NCBI GenBank assembly: GCA_002298995.1
Contig: DBMO01000072.1
Coordinates: forward strand, 248,001 to 312,000
Direction of reading: 5' to 3'
DNA: 64,000 nt
Source of the DNA: Desulfarculales bacterium UBA696
GTDB taxonomy: Bacteria; Desulfobacterota; Syntrophobacteria; Syntrophobacterales; Syntrophobacteraceae
The notes beneath the pieces were generated by a model. That model was not told where the DNA came from. It did not search any database and worked only from the letters and a program-made list of their open reading frames with translations. Shown in pieces: positions 52,867-61,901 of the stretch (the first letter of the stretch is position 1; the number at the start of each line of letters is the position of its first letter). The position numbers and the translations under genes were made by a program.

Positions 52867-54321
52867 TCATTGGTTTTCGGAAACCGCCTTTTCGAAAACA
52901 TGGCCACCGGAGAATTTCTTGCGTCTCGCGCGAAGCGTCAGATAATCGCGGGCTTCCTTATATAGTCGCTTTCGATCGTCGGCATCGAATATCGCCCGGC
53001 GCACGATCCGGTAGATGACCTTTGGCCTGAAATAATACTTCCCGTAAAAATATTCCACCGCATCGACTATTTCCTGGCGGTTCAGCCACGGATACTCGAA
53101 ATTTGGAAGCTGATGGCCAAGCTCATCCACCATATCGTCATCAGTGAGGTACCCGTTGTCTTCGAGGTATTTATAGAATTCAGTGCCTGGAAATGGATGG
53201 GCCACCGAGACCTGGATCGTTTCGGGGTCGAGCTTTTGCGCGAATTCAAGGGTGCGTCGGATCGTCTCTTTGGTTTCGCCGGGCAGGCCGATCATGAAAT
53301 CGCCGTGGACGGTAATTCCAAGCTCCTTGCAGTTCTTCATGAAAGTGAGCGACTGCTCGACGGTGATGCCCTTCTTCATATTGTCGAGAACTTCCTGGAC
53401 ACCCGACTCGAACCCTACGACCAGCAGCCGACACCCGGCCTCCTTCATCGCCTTCAGCATCTCGTAATCGGCGTGGACCCTGCTATTGCAGGACCACGTG
53501 AATTTCAGCTCCTTAAGATGCCGGCAAATGTCCAACACCCGCGCCTTACCCCAGGCCCAGGTATCGTCGTCGAAGAAGATTTCCTTCACTTCAGGGAAAA
53601 TTTCGAGCGCCCGCTTCACCTCCGCCATGACATTTTCGTTACTGCGAGTGCGCCAGGGATGTCCCGTAAATGTCTGGGGCCACAGGCAGTAGATGCACCG
53701 CGCGGGGCATCCGCGGGCCGTGTAAAACGAGAGATATGGATGCTTTAGAAAAGGAATATTATATTTAGTCGGGTCCAGGTCGCGCCGGTAAATCTCGCTT
53801 ATGAAAGGAAGGGAATCGAGGTCCTGCAGAAGCGGCCGGTCGGGATTATGAACGATGCCGCCGTTTCTTCTAAAGCTTACCCCGTCGATTTTTTCCAGAC
53901 TCTTACCCTGGGCGAATTCAGTTACGGTGTAATCGAATTCCTTTCTCGCGACGAAATCAATTGCCCGCGATGCATTCAGGGCTTCTTCGGGCTTGACCGA
54001 AACAGGCGGGCCCACAAACGCGATTTTTATGGAAGGCTTGCGCTCCTTTATAGTCTCCGCGAGCTTCACGTCGTTTTTGAATCCGACCTTACTTGTGAAG
54101 AGCACGAGGAAATCGAAGTCCATCGCTATACGGACCGTTTCCTCGGGGGAGATTCCGTGCGGCGGAGCGTCAACGAGCCTGCTTTCCTTTATAAGTCCGG
54201 CGGGGTAGGCCAGCCAGACGGGATACCAGTAAGATGCGATTTCGCGGCGCGCGGGCCATCTTGCACCCGCTCCCCCGTCGAATTGCTCAAACGAGGGTGG
54301 ATTGAGAAGCAGTGTCTTCAT
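52867..54321 (-). CDS. hpnJ: Hopanoid-associated radical SAM protein HpnJ
   Basis: A 484-residue B12-binding-like radical SAM enzyme; in Burkholderia HpnJ converts glucosaminyl-bacteriohopanetetrol to the cyclitol ether. The N-terminal domain (about 1-165, starting LLLNPPSFEQFDGGAGARWPA) and the cluster CPARCIYC (Cys205, 209, 212) followed by LWPQTFTG match HpnJ. GLPGETKETI and FPGTEFYKYL are standard radical SAM loops. It is the first gene of the hopanoid side-chain operon and is separated from ilvB upstream by a terminator. Confidence 0.9.
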   Translation of the reverse strand: MKTLLLNPPSFEQFDGGAGARWPARREIASYWYPVWLAYPAGLIKESRLVDAPPHGISPEETVRIAMDFDFLVLFTSKVGFKNDVKLAETIKERKPSIKIAFVGPPVSVKPEEALNASRAIDFVARKEFDYTVTEFAQGKSLEKIDGVSFRRNGGIVHNPDRPLLQDLDSLPFISEIYRRDLDPTKYNIPFLKHPYLSFYTARGCPARCIYCLWPQTFTGHPWRTRSNENVMAEVKRALEIFPEVKEIFFDDDTWAWGKARVLDICRHLKELKFTWSCNSRVHADYEMLKAMKEAGCRLLVVGFESGVQEVLDNMKKGITVEQSLTFMKNCKELGITVHGDFMIGLPGETKETIRRTLEFAQKLDPETIQVSVAHPFPGTEFYKYLEDNGYLTDDDMVDELGHQLPNFEYPWLNRQEIVDAVEYFYGKYYFRPKVIYRIVRRAIFDADDRKRLYKEARDYLTLRARRKKFSGGHVFEKAVSENQ

Positions 54322-54397
54322 TTAGCGGTATTCTCCTGGGATTTTCTAACGAGGGCGTACTATACGGGGGCGGAGGGGATGCTGTCAAGGATTGCGG

Positions 54398-54427
54398 AAA
54401 AAGGGGAGGCGGACGCGGCGCCTCCCC
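54398..54427 (-). terminator. Intrinsic terminator after ilvB
   Basis: GGGGAGGC (54403-54410) and GCCTCCCC (54420-54427) make a perfect eight-pair GC-rich hairpin with a nine-base loop. Read on the minus strand the right arm comes first and the hairpin is followed by five T (forward AAAAA at 54398-54402), the pattern of a rho-independent terminator 25 bases after the ilvB stop. Confidence 0.8.
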
Positions 54428-54451
54428 ACAATTTGCAAGGTGCGGTGAGTT

Positions 54452-56119
54452 TCACCCGCAGTCTATCGCCTCATGAATCCCCTGTCCGGCCATCACCATG
54501 GGCGACACGTTTTCGTCAACCGGCACGATGCAGTTGATTATGGCGGGCCCCGGCTTCGCCAGGGCTTCGGGCAGGTGTTTTATCACGTCCTCTTCCGTCC
54601 TGAATGTATACCCCTGGATTCCATAAGCCTTTGCAAGCAACTCAAAATCCGGATGGAACTTGAAATTCACCGACATATATCGCCCCTCGCAGTAAAATTC
54701 CTGGAGCTGGCGCACCATTCCAAGGGCATAGTTGTTGAGGATAATAATTTTGACAGCCAGACCCTGTTCCATCATCGTGCCAAGTTCCTGCATGGTCATC
54801 TGGATGCTGCCGTCGCCGGTCACCAGTATGACAGGCTTGCCTGGAGCCGCAATGGATGCTCCGAGGGCGGCTGGGAGGCCGAAGCCCATGCAGCCGAGGC
54901 CGCCGGAAGATACAAGGGTGCGCGGGTATTTAAAACGGTAATATTGAGCGACCCACATTTGATGCTGGCCGACGTCGGTGACTATTATGGCCTCGCCCCT
55001 GGTACAATTCCAGAGCTGTTCGACCACGAACTGGGGTTTGAGCGCTTCCCCCCTGCAGTAGGTAAGTGGGTACTGCTGCTTGAGTTCCTCGATGCGCTCC
55101 ATCCACTGAGAGCGATCGATCTTTTCGATCAAGGGCAGCAGCGATTTAAGAACCAGTTTCACGTCCCCAACAAGGGGCACGTTGGTTGCCACAACCTTAC
55201 CGATCTCCGCCGGGTCAATATCGACGTGGATTACCGTAGCCTGTTGAGCGAACTTGTTGATATTCCCCACGACACGGTCGTCAAAGCGGGCGCCGAGGCC
55301 TATCAGGAGATCGCATTCCGATATGGCCATGTTTGCGCTCCGGGTGCCATGAAGGCCCAGCATGCCGAGGGAGAGGGGATGCTCGCCCGGAAACCCGGCA
55401 AGGCCCATGAATGTGTTGGTAACGGGGGCTGATATTGCTTCGGCGAATTGGAGCAGTTCCTCCGATGCGTTAGATGAGATTATGCCGCCGCCGGCATAGA
55501 TCACCGGCCTTTTTGCCTTACCGATTAGTGCAGCGATCTCCTTTATTTTCGACGGATGCCCCTTGTAGGTCGGCCGGTAGCCACGAAGGCGCACATTCGC
55601 GGGATATTTGAACGGGATAGTCATATTGGCCACGTCTCGCGGGACGTCTATAAGCACCGGGCCGGGCCTTCCCGTCGAGGCGATATGGAAGGCGTTCTTT
55701 ATGACGGCAGGGAGCTTCATCGGGTCTTTCAAAAGGTAATTGTGCTTGGTAATGGGCATTGTTATGCCCGTTATATCGACTTCCTGAAAGGAGTCCGTCC
55801 CAATCTGGCTCGTGGAAACCTGGCCGGTAAAGATTACAATGGGAATTGAATCCATATATGCATTGGCGATCCCGGTTACGAGGTTGGTTGCGCCGGGGCC
55901 GGAAGTTGCCACGCACACACCTACCTTGCCTGTTACCCTCGCGTATCCGTCGGCGGCATGGACAGCGCCCTGCTCGTGGCGCACCAGCACATGCTTTATC
56001 TTCGAATGATAAAGGGAATCATAGACAGGAAGAATGGCGCCGCCGGGATAGCCGAAAATTACTTCCACGTTTTCTCTTTCGAGGCACTGGACCAGTGCAT
56101 CGGCAACTTTTATTTCCAC
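54452..56119 (-). CDS. ilvB: Acetolactate synthase large (catalytic) subunit
   Basis: TPP/FAD enzyme condensing pyruvate to acetolactate (or with 2-oxobutyrate) in valine, leucine and isoleucine synthesis. VRHEQGAVHAADGYAR carries the catalytic Glu, GDGSIQMTMQELGTM...NN is the TPP/Mg site, and TGQVSTSQIGTDSFQE is the ALS-specific loop. At 555 residues it has usual length. A GTG start follows GGAGGTGAT, one of the best ribosome sites in the window. The regulatory subunit gene lies upstream with an 84-base gap, the reverse of the usual ilvB-ilvN order. Confidence 0.95.
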   Translation of the reverse strand: MEIKVADALVQCLERENVEVIFGYPGGAILPVYDSLYHSKIKHVLVRHEQGAVHAADGYARVTGKVGVCVATSGPGATNLVTGIANAYMDSIPIVIFTGQVSTSQIGTDSFQEVDITGITMPITKHNYLLKDPMKLPAVIKNAFHIASTGRPGPVLIDVPRDVANMTIPFKYPANVRLRGYRPTYKGHPSKIKEIAALIGKAKRPVIYAGGGIISSNASEELLQFAEAISAPVTNTFMGLAGFPGEHPLSLGMLGLHGTRSANMAISECDLLIGLGARFDDRVVGNINKFAQQATVIHVDIDPAEIGKVVATNVPLVGDVKLVLKSLLPLIEKIDRSQWMERIEELKQQYPLTYCRGEALKPQFVVEQLWNCTRGEAIIVTDVGQHQMWVAQYYRFKYPRTLVSSGGLGCMGFGLPAALGASIAAPGKPVILVTGDGSIQMTMQELGTMMEQGLAVKIIILNNYALGMVRQLQEFYCEGRYMSVNFKFHPDFELLAKAYGIQGYTFRTEEDVIKHLPEALAKPGPAIINCIVPVDENVSPMVMAGQGIHEAIDCG

Positions 56120-56203
56120 GAGATCACCTCCAAAAACTCAGGCTTCCGGGCCGGGGCCAACATGATGGTCCGAACGGACGTTTTTCCTTTTCGGCCCTTG
56201 ATG

Positions 56204-56731
56204 CTATTCGTCATCACCTTCCCTGGGCCATGCGCCACCGACGCTTACAGCCTTGCTTCCCCTGAGCATCGCTATCTTGCCGGTCCTCACCAGTTCCTTT
56301 ATCCCGTAGGGACGAAGCGACTCCTCGAGAGCGGTGATTTTCCCCTCTGTACCGGTGCATTCGAAAGTGAGGGTCTTTCTGCCGAGGTCTACAACCCTTG
56401 CCCTGAAAATTCCCGCGATATTTATTATTTCTACTCGCTGGCTGGGTTCGGCGGAAACCTTCACCATTACGAGTTCCCTGTCTACATACTCATCTTCTGT
56501 GATATTGCTTATCTTAATTACGTCAATCAGCTTGTGGAGCTGTTTGGTAACCTGTTCGATCAGCGCTTTGTCACCCTCGACCACTATTGTCATGCGGGAA
56601 ACGTCGCTTCTGTCGGTTCGCCCCACCGCAAGACTGTCAATATTGAAACCGCGCCTGGCGAACAGGCCGGCGACCCTGGTAAGGACACCCGGGTTATTCT
56701 CGACCAGTACCGAAAGGGTATGTTTCTCCAT
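56204..56731 (-). CDS. ilvN: Acetolactate synthase small (regulatory) subunit
   Basis: ACT-domain subunit giving valine feedback control and activation. The N-terminal ACT domain is HTLSVLVENNPGVLTRVAGLFARRGFNIDSLAVG, and the C-terminal domain includes VKVSAEPSQRVEIINIAGIFRA. At 175 residues it is the long (IlvH/IlvN) type. The ATG used here is preceded by GGAGG at about 11 bases; longer readings add 38 residues without a ribosome site and with no relation to the family. It is first in the ilvN-ilvB unit. No leader peptide or T-box was recognised upstream. Confidence 0.93.
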   Translation of the reverse strand: MEKHTLSVLVENNPGVLTRVAGLFARRGFNIDSLAVGRTDRSDVSRMTIVVEGDKALIEQVTKQLHKLIDVIKISNITEDEYVDRELVMVKVSAEPSQRVEIINIAGIFRARVVDLGRKTLTFECTGTEGKITALEESLRPYGIKELVRTGKIAMLRGSKAVSVGGAWPREGDDE

Positions 56732-56908
56732 GGAGCTTCCGACCTCCAAAACGTTGTTGGAACGACCCATTGAATTTACTTGATTTCCGCTGATTCTAGC
56801 AATATTTAGCAAGCTTTTAAAGCGCAATAGTTGTGAACTTTTCACGAGGTGTCAAAAATCCGCTCCGATTCGGAGAAGAAATCGAGTCTAATTACAAGGA
56901 GATTTGAA

Positions 56909-57490
56909 TTGGACTACCCTAAGATCGTTAACTTCTTTTTCGAGCTCGGCATGCTCAAGAAGACGCCTCGCTCGGGTTTTCAATTCCTTGGATCCGGGCG
57001 CGAGTCGGTAGCCGATCATTCTTTTCGGGTTGCCATGATAGGTTTCACCTTGGCGCGCCTGTCCAAGAACGTTGACCCCTTCAAGGTGGTATGCCTCTGC
57101 CTTTTTCACGACGTACCCGAGGCGCGCACCGGCGACCTCAATTATGTAAACAAACGCTACGTAAAAGTTGATGAGGCTAGGGCGGTTGACGACCTCTCCC
57201 GTTCGTTGCCTTTCGGCAATGAAGTAAGGGCATTTCTAAAGGAGTATCGCGAGGAGGCTACGGAGGAATCCAGGCTGGTGCACGATGCCGACCAGTTGGA
57301 TCTCATACTGGAACTTAAAGAGCAAAATGACTTGGGCAATACTTACGCTGAAAAATGGCTCCATTTCGCTCTACAGCGCCTTTTGACACCGATCGCAAGA
57401 GCGATCGCCGACCAAATACTGCATACAGATTCAACTGACTGGTGGTTCAAGGGCCACGACGATTGGTGGGAAAAAGAGCAAAAGGATTGA
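56909..57490 (+). CDS. HD-domain phosphohydrolase (5'-deoxynucleotidase YfbR-like)
   Basis: A 193-residue enzyme with the HD metal site: SVADHSFRVAMIG, CLFHDVPEARTGD and a later LVHDADQLDL. This order matches YfbR/YGK1 5'-nucleotidases acting on dNMPs. A TTG start with AAGGAG seven bases upstream is used; a GTG 20 codons earlier lacks a ribosome site. It is divergent from ilvN. A nucleotide-pool role is inferred from the family. Confidence 0.85.
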   Translation: MDYPKIVNFFFELGMLKKTPRSGFQFLGSGRESVADHSFRVAMIGFTLARLSKNVDPFKVVCLCLFHDVPEARTGDLNYVNKRYVKVDEARAVDDLSRSLPFGNEVRAFLKEYREEATEESRLVHDADQLDLILELKEQNDLGNTYAEKWLHFALQRLLTPIARAIADQILHTDSTDWWFKGHDDWWEKEQKD

Positions 57491-57664
57491 GGTGGTCGGT
57501 TCGCGCATCTGCATCGCCTTGGAAAAGGGGTCAATTTAAATTAGAATTACCAGTCTGGGAATTTAGAGATGGGAAGTAATGAGATAATGGATTAAGGAAT
57601 TCACGATGCAAGGAATTCAAAATATCTTAGGGTTGGCTCCAGGGATTTAAGAATCGGGGGAATT

Positions 57665-58744
57665 TTGGAAAATATCTTGCGGCGGGTAAGCAGGCGAATA
57701 AACATCGGCAGTGTGGCCGTGGGTGGCGGCGCGCCGGTTTCGGTCCAGTCGATGACCAATACAGACACGCGAGACTGGCGCTCGACGGCAGACCAGATAA
57801 AGCGGCTCGAAGAAGCGGGCTGCGAAATCATCAGGGTCGCCGTACCTGATCAGGAGGCGGCCGAAAGTTTCGCGCGGATAAAAAGGTCCATCAGCATTCC
57901 CATTATTGCAGACATCCATTTCGATTTCAGATTGGCGATAAGCGCCATGGCTTCGGGGGCCGACGCAATACGGATTAATCCGGGAAATATCGGCGGACCC
58001 GAGAAGTTGAAAAAAGTCATAGAGTCAGCGCGGGAGCGTGGGGTACCCGTGAGGATTGGCGTAAACAGCGGGTCGGTTGAAAAGCACCTGCTCAAAAAAT
58101 ACGGCCACCCCGGGCCGGAAGCCATGGTGGAAAGCGCTCTGAGGCACATCCGTTTTTTCGAGGACAATGATTTCGGACTGCTGAAAATCTCTCTCAAATC
58201 CTCTGATGTCGTAAACACTATCAGGGCTTATAGACTTCTCGCCGATAAAACCGACTATCCCTTTCACCTCGGTGTGACGGAGGCGGGAACCGTGGCGAGC
58301 GGAGCGATAAAGTCCGCCCTTGGCATTGGTCTGCTTCTTTTCGAGGGAATCGGGGATACCATGAGAGTTTCGCTTTCAGCCGATCCGGTTAAGGAGATGT
58401 TTGTTGCCTGGTCGATTCTGCGAGATCTCAAGCTTCGCTCAAGGGGTGTTGAACTTGTTAGCTGCCCAACGTGCGGCCGTACCGAAATCGGTCTGATACC
58501 GCTGGTCGAAAGGGCGGAGGAGCTTTTATTAAAGGTCAGGACCCCTCTAAAGGTCGCCATCATGGGGTGCGTGGTAAACGGTCCCGGCGAGGCGAGGGAG
58601 GCTGACGTCGGTATCGCTGGCGGGCGCGAGAGCGGGATTCTTTTCAAAAAAGGCGAACGGGTCGAGAAGGTGCCGGAAAAGGGTCTGCTGGAGCGTTTGA
58701 TCTCAGAGATAGAAAAGATGACCGGCGAAAAGATCGTCCGTTGA
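57665..58744 (+). CDS. ispG: 4-hydroxy-3-methylbut-2-enyl-diphosphate synthase (flavodoxin/ferredoxin), IspG
   Basis: [4Fe-4S] enzyme converting MEcPP to HMBPP in the MEP isoprenoid pathway, which feeds hopanoid synthesis. The cluster cysteines are SCPTCGRT and GCVVNGPGEA. The TIM barrel starts VGGGAPVSVQSMTNTDTRD, and IRINPGNIG and RIGVNSGS are family blocks. The start is TTG after GGGGGAA. At 359 residues it has the short bacterial form without the inserted domain. The gene is followed by relA/spoT after 139 bases. Confidence 0.95.
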   Translation: MENILRRVSRRINIGSVAVGGGAPVSVQSMTNTDTRDWRSTADQIKRLEEAGCEIIRVAVPDQEAAESFARIKRSISIPIIADIHFDFRLAISAMASGADAIRINPGNIGGPEKLKKVIESARERGVPVRIGVNSGSVEKHLLKKYGHPGPEAMVESALRHIRFFEDNDFGLLKISLKSSDVVNTIRAYRLLADKTDYPFHLGVTEAGTVASGAIKSALGIGLLLFEGIGDTMRVSLSADPVKEMFVAWSILRDLKLRSRGVELVSCPTCGRTEIGLIPLVERAEELLLKVRTPLKVAIMGCVVNGPGEAREADVGIAGGRESGILFKKGERVEKVPEKGLLERLISEIEKMTGEKIVR

Positions 58745-58883
58745 AGAACTTTGGTCGTCGCGTGGTTTTCGTCGGATCTATTTTCTTGCAACCATTTTTT
58801 CAAAGATGAAAACTTTTAAAAAATTTAGCCGGCAGCCGTCTCGACGGCAAACCGGAATTAACCGGCGGGGGCGATAAAGCGCA

Positions 58884-61028
58884 GTGCGCTTCTTTGAACT
58901 TTTAGATCAGGTACTGGGATACAACCCAAAAGCAAATACTTTGCTTCTGGAAAAGGCCTATGTTTTTACCGCCAAGGCACACCGCGGGAAACACCCTTCA
59001 AATGATGAACCCTACCTCAATCACCCTCTTTCAACTGCCGGGGTTCTCGCCAGAATGCGGCTCGATGAGGAAAGCATCGCGGCGGGGCTCCTGCATGACT
59101 GTATCGAAAAGAAATTCATAACCCCAGAAGACCTCGAGGACCAGTTCGGAATCGATGTCGCTCGTATTGTGCAGGGGGTTTCCAGACTGACCCGGATCTC
59201 CTACTCGAGCCGCCAGGAAAGGCAGGCCGAATATATCCGAAAAATGATTCTTGCGATCTCTCAAGACATCCGAGTCGTCATGGTCAAGCTTGCCGACAGG
59301 CTCGAGGGTATCCGCAGTGCCGCTTGCCGAAGCGGCCGCGGGCAAAATATCGCGCAGGAGACGCTGGACATCTATGCTCCCCTGTCCGGCCGGCTGGGTA
59401 TTGAATGGATAAAACAGGAACTCGAGGATTATTCCTTCAAATGCCTCTATCCGAAAGACTACGATGAAATTGCAACGGGTCTGGCTAGAACCGAGGCAGA
59501 CAGGCGCCGCTATATAGAAGAAGTAAAGGAAGTCCTCACTGCAAGAATGGCCGAATATAGCCTGAAAGGCAGAATATTCGGCAGGTCCAAGCACCTCTAC
59601 AGCATCTATCACAAAATGGAGCGGCAGAAACTCGACCTGACCAGGGTCTACGATTTAATCGCGTTCCGTGTCATAGTGGATTCGATAAAATCCTGCTACG
59701 AGACGCTTGCACTCGTCCATGCGCTCTGGGAACCGGTCGAGGGCAGATACAAGGACTATATAGTAAAGCCCAAATCCAATATGTACCAGTCCCTGCACAC
59801 TACCGTCCTTGGTCCTCACGGCGAGAGAATGGAAGTGCAGATCCGGACAGAAGAGATGGACCGCATAGCCAACGAGGGAATTGCCGCCCATTGGCTCTAC
59901 AAGGAAGGCAAACCGGTCGATGAGATCGGCAGGGAGGAAACCCAGCGTTTCTCATGGCTTCGCCATCTTATGGAATTGAGCAAAGACTGGAGCGATCCCA
60001 AGGCCTTCATAGAAGCTGTAAAGGTGGACTTCTACCCCGACGAAGTCTACGTATTCACACCAAATAGAGAGGTTAAGGCGTTCCCGAGGGGGTCCACTCC
60101 CGTCGATTTCGCATACGATGTCCATACCGAAGTGGGACACAGGTGTGTGGGAGCGAGGGTGAACGGCAAACTCGTTCCGTTGCGCAATGAACTCCACAAC
60201 GGCGATACCGTCGAGATACTTACCGCCGCAAACCACCGGCCGAGCAAGGACTGGCTCAAGTACGTCAAATCCAGCAAGGCTATCAGTCGTATCAAGCACT
60301 GGTTCAAAACCGAGGAAAGAGAACGCTCGGTTGCGCTGGGGAGGGAAATCTGCGAGCGTGAGTTCAGGAAAAAGGGCCTGAACTTCAACAACTACCTGAA
60401 CTCTCCCGAGCTTGCCGAGGCTGCCAAGGCCTTCTCACTGCGAACCGTCGAAGATCTTCTGGCTGGAATAGGGTACCACAAGATTACCGCTTACCAGGTT
60501 ATCGGCAAACTGACGTCGCTGCCTGCCGAAGAAGATCACCACAAGGACGAGATCCTTGTCGAGAAGCGAAAAACCGCTCCCGCCAAAAAGGAGGGAATAA
60601 AGATAAAGGGGATCGAGGACGTATTGATCCGCATGGCGCAGTGCTGCAATCCGGTGCCCGGCGAACCGATCCTGGGCTACATTACGAGAGGGAGGGGAAT
60701 TACCGCCCACAGGCTGACGTGCAAAAATTTCGACCGCAGCGATCCGACAAGGATAATCGAGGTCCAGTGGGATTCCGGCGAAGAGCAGCTATTCCCGGTC
60801 GATATAAGGGTCATTCACTCGGGGGAAAGGGGTATGCTCGCGGCCCTCAACGGCGTGCTCGGGCAGATGGACGTAAATGTAGTCAGTCTTCGCGTTGAGA
60901 ATCAGTCCGACGCATCGAGCGTTTGCCGTCTCAGAATTGAGGTGAAGGATTCAAAGCACCTCCAGCGTGTCGTGGGCGCACTCAGGAATGAGAAGGGGGT
61001 CTATAAGGTACAACGAAGCATGGAATGA
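58884..61028 (+). CDS. Rel/SpoT-family (p)ppGpp synthetase with degraded hydrolase site
   Basis: Long RSH protein, 714 residues: HD hydrolase domain (about 25-150), synthetase (about 230-345, with YDLIAFRVIV, GRYKDYIVKPKSN and MEVQIRTEEM), TGS (about 387-447), a zinc-finger region (RMAQCCNPVPGEP) and a C-terminal ACT domain. The synthetase RYKD at 288-291 is the RxKD type of bifunctional enzymes. The metal ligands His47, His71, Asp72 and Asp138 are kept, but the catalytic ED motif reads E75-K76, DRLHN reads DRLEG, and the Arg-Lys of the substrate loop is Pro-Ser. It is likely a synthetase with little or no hydrolase. The GTG start has a GGGGGCG site. Confidence 0.93.
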   Translation: MRFFELLDQVLGYNPKANTLLLEKAYVFTAKAHRGKHPSNDEPYLNHPLSTAGVLARMRLDEESIAAGLLHDCIEKKFITPEDLEDQFGIDVARIVQGVSRLTRISYSSRQERQAEYIRKMILAISQDIRVVMVKLADRLEGIRSAACRSGRGQNIAQETLDIYAPLSGRLGIEWIKQELEDYSFKCLYPKDYDEIATGLARTEADRRRYIEEVKEVLTARMAEYSLKGRIFGRSKHLYSIYHKMERQKLDLTRVYDLIAFRVIVDSIKSCYETLALVHALWEPVEGRYKDYIVKPKSNMYQSLHTTVLGPHGERMEVQIRTEEMDRIANEGIAAHWLYKEGKPVDEIGREETQRFSWLRHLMELSKDWSDPKAFIEAVKVDFYPDEVYVFTPNREVKAFPRGSTPVDFAYDVHTEVGHRCVGARVNGKLVPLRNELHNGDTVEILTAANHRPSKDWLKYVKSSKAISRIKHWFKTEERERSVALGREICEREFRKKGLNFNNYLNSPELAEAAKAFSLRTVEDLLAGIGYHKITAYQVIGKLTSLPAEEDHHKDEILVEKRKTAPAKKEGIKIKGIEDVLIRMAQCCNPVPGEPILGYITRGRGITAHRLTCKNFDRSDPTRIIEVQWDSGEEQLFPVDIRVIHSGERGMLAALNGVLGQMDVNVVSLRVENQSDASSVCRLRIEVKDSKHLQRVVGALRNEKGVYKVQRSME

Positions 61029-61035
61029 TTTTTGC

Positions 61036-61068
61036 GGGACGGGGATGTTTTCTGTTACCCCGTCCCTT
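61036..61068 (+). terminator. Intrinsic terminator-like hairpin after the rel gene
   Basis: GGGACGGGG (61036-61044) and CCCCGTCCC (61058-61066) form a perfect nine-pair stem with a 13-base loop, eight bases after the stop. The tail TTAATC is only weakly T-rich, so termination may be partial. Confidence 0.6.
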
Positions 61069-61180
61069 AATCATGAGTTCAGGGTATAACAAGAGCTGGC
61101 GATTAAGTAGCACTAATAAATAGACCATGCTCGGTATTTCGGCCCGTTGAGATATGAGCGGCAGGGGGGCTGAGATTGGA

Positions 61181-61468
61181 TTAGAAATGAGTGAAGACGG
61201 TGCATTTTTCCTTGCCAAGGAGCAGAGGGGCTAATTGCTCTTGGATCTTGGCCCGCTCGGGACTTTTCTGCCAGAGTTTCCAGTCCTCCACGGTGTTCCA
61301 GTTGCTGATCACGAGGAATGTGCCCGGGTTGTCCAGCGCCCTCAGGGTTTCTCCCGAGATGTAGCCCTTGGCCTTTGTTGCGCTTACCCGGGATTGGGTC
61401 ATAACCTGCTGTAGCTTGGCTTCCTGACCCGGATCGACCTGCCTTTCAATCAACACTCGAATGGTCAT
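61181..61468 (-). CDS. Antibiotic biosynthesis monooxygenase (ABM) domain protein
   Basis: A 95-residue single-domain ferredoxin-like protein. The pattern IRVLIERQVDPGQEAKLQQVM ... GYISGETLRALDNPGTFLVISNWNTVEDWKLWQKSPER is that of ABM-family dimers (quinol monooxygenase, heme-degrading or unknown). It has no cofactor motif. It is a lone minus-strand gene between the rel gene and the HU gene. Confidence 0.88.
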   Translation of the reverse strand: MTIRVLIERQVDPGQEAKLQQVMTQSRVSATKAKGYISGETLRALDNPGTFLVISNWNTVEDWKLWQKSPERAKIQEQLAPLLLGKEKCTVFTHF

Positions 61469-61901
61469 TGACGGCCTCCTTGTGAAGAGTTGTTATTGAG
61501 AACGACCCTTTGTAAGACCTCCGATACATTTATAAAACTCTGAACTTAAAAAAGCAACTCCACCCCAAAATTGATGCTTACTTGATACCTTCGCAACCCT
61601 CTTTATTGTAAAAAAGTATTTAAAAGCTGATTGAGGCATACTTTTTCCTATTTTTCCTGTAGATTTTTATGGACAAATGAAAGGATCTGATTATAAAACA
61701 GTTTGTCGATTGGCTTGGAGCCTGATCAGGAGCGGTTTCGGGCGTTTCATCCGATTTCCCCCGATTTTTACGGATGAAGGTTACCTTTACAGAGAACCCT
61801 ACAGGGGCTGGCATACGGGAGGGGGTGAACGTAGGCGCTTTTGAGTTCAAGGATTTTCCAGGAGGGGAGAATTAACTTTTTTAAATTTGAGGAGGAGAGA
61901 A
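61469..61901. other. Intergenic stretch before the HU gene
   Basis: About 430 AT-rich bases that hold the promoters of the ABM gene (leftward) and of the HU gene (rightward). A 76-codon leftward frame and a ~57-codon rightward frame are present, but they overlap each other, lack ribosome sites and look like shadows. Two purine-rich GGAGG-type stretches lie just before the HU start. Confidence 0.5.
61670..61697 (+). promoter_or_regulatory. Candidate sigma70 promoter of the HU gene
   Basis: TGGACA (61670-61675) and TATAAA (61692-61697) have a 16-base spacer. It predicts a leader of about 200 bases before the HU start codon, which is long, so another promoter nearer the gene may exist. Confidence 0.35.

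Noticed and set aside
61620..61877. A leftward 76-codon frame and a rightward ~57-codon frame before the HU gene
   Set aside because: They are complements of one another, lack ribosome sites, and overlap the HU control region.
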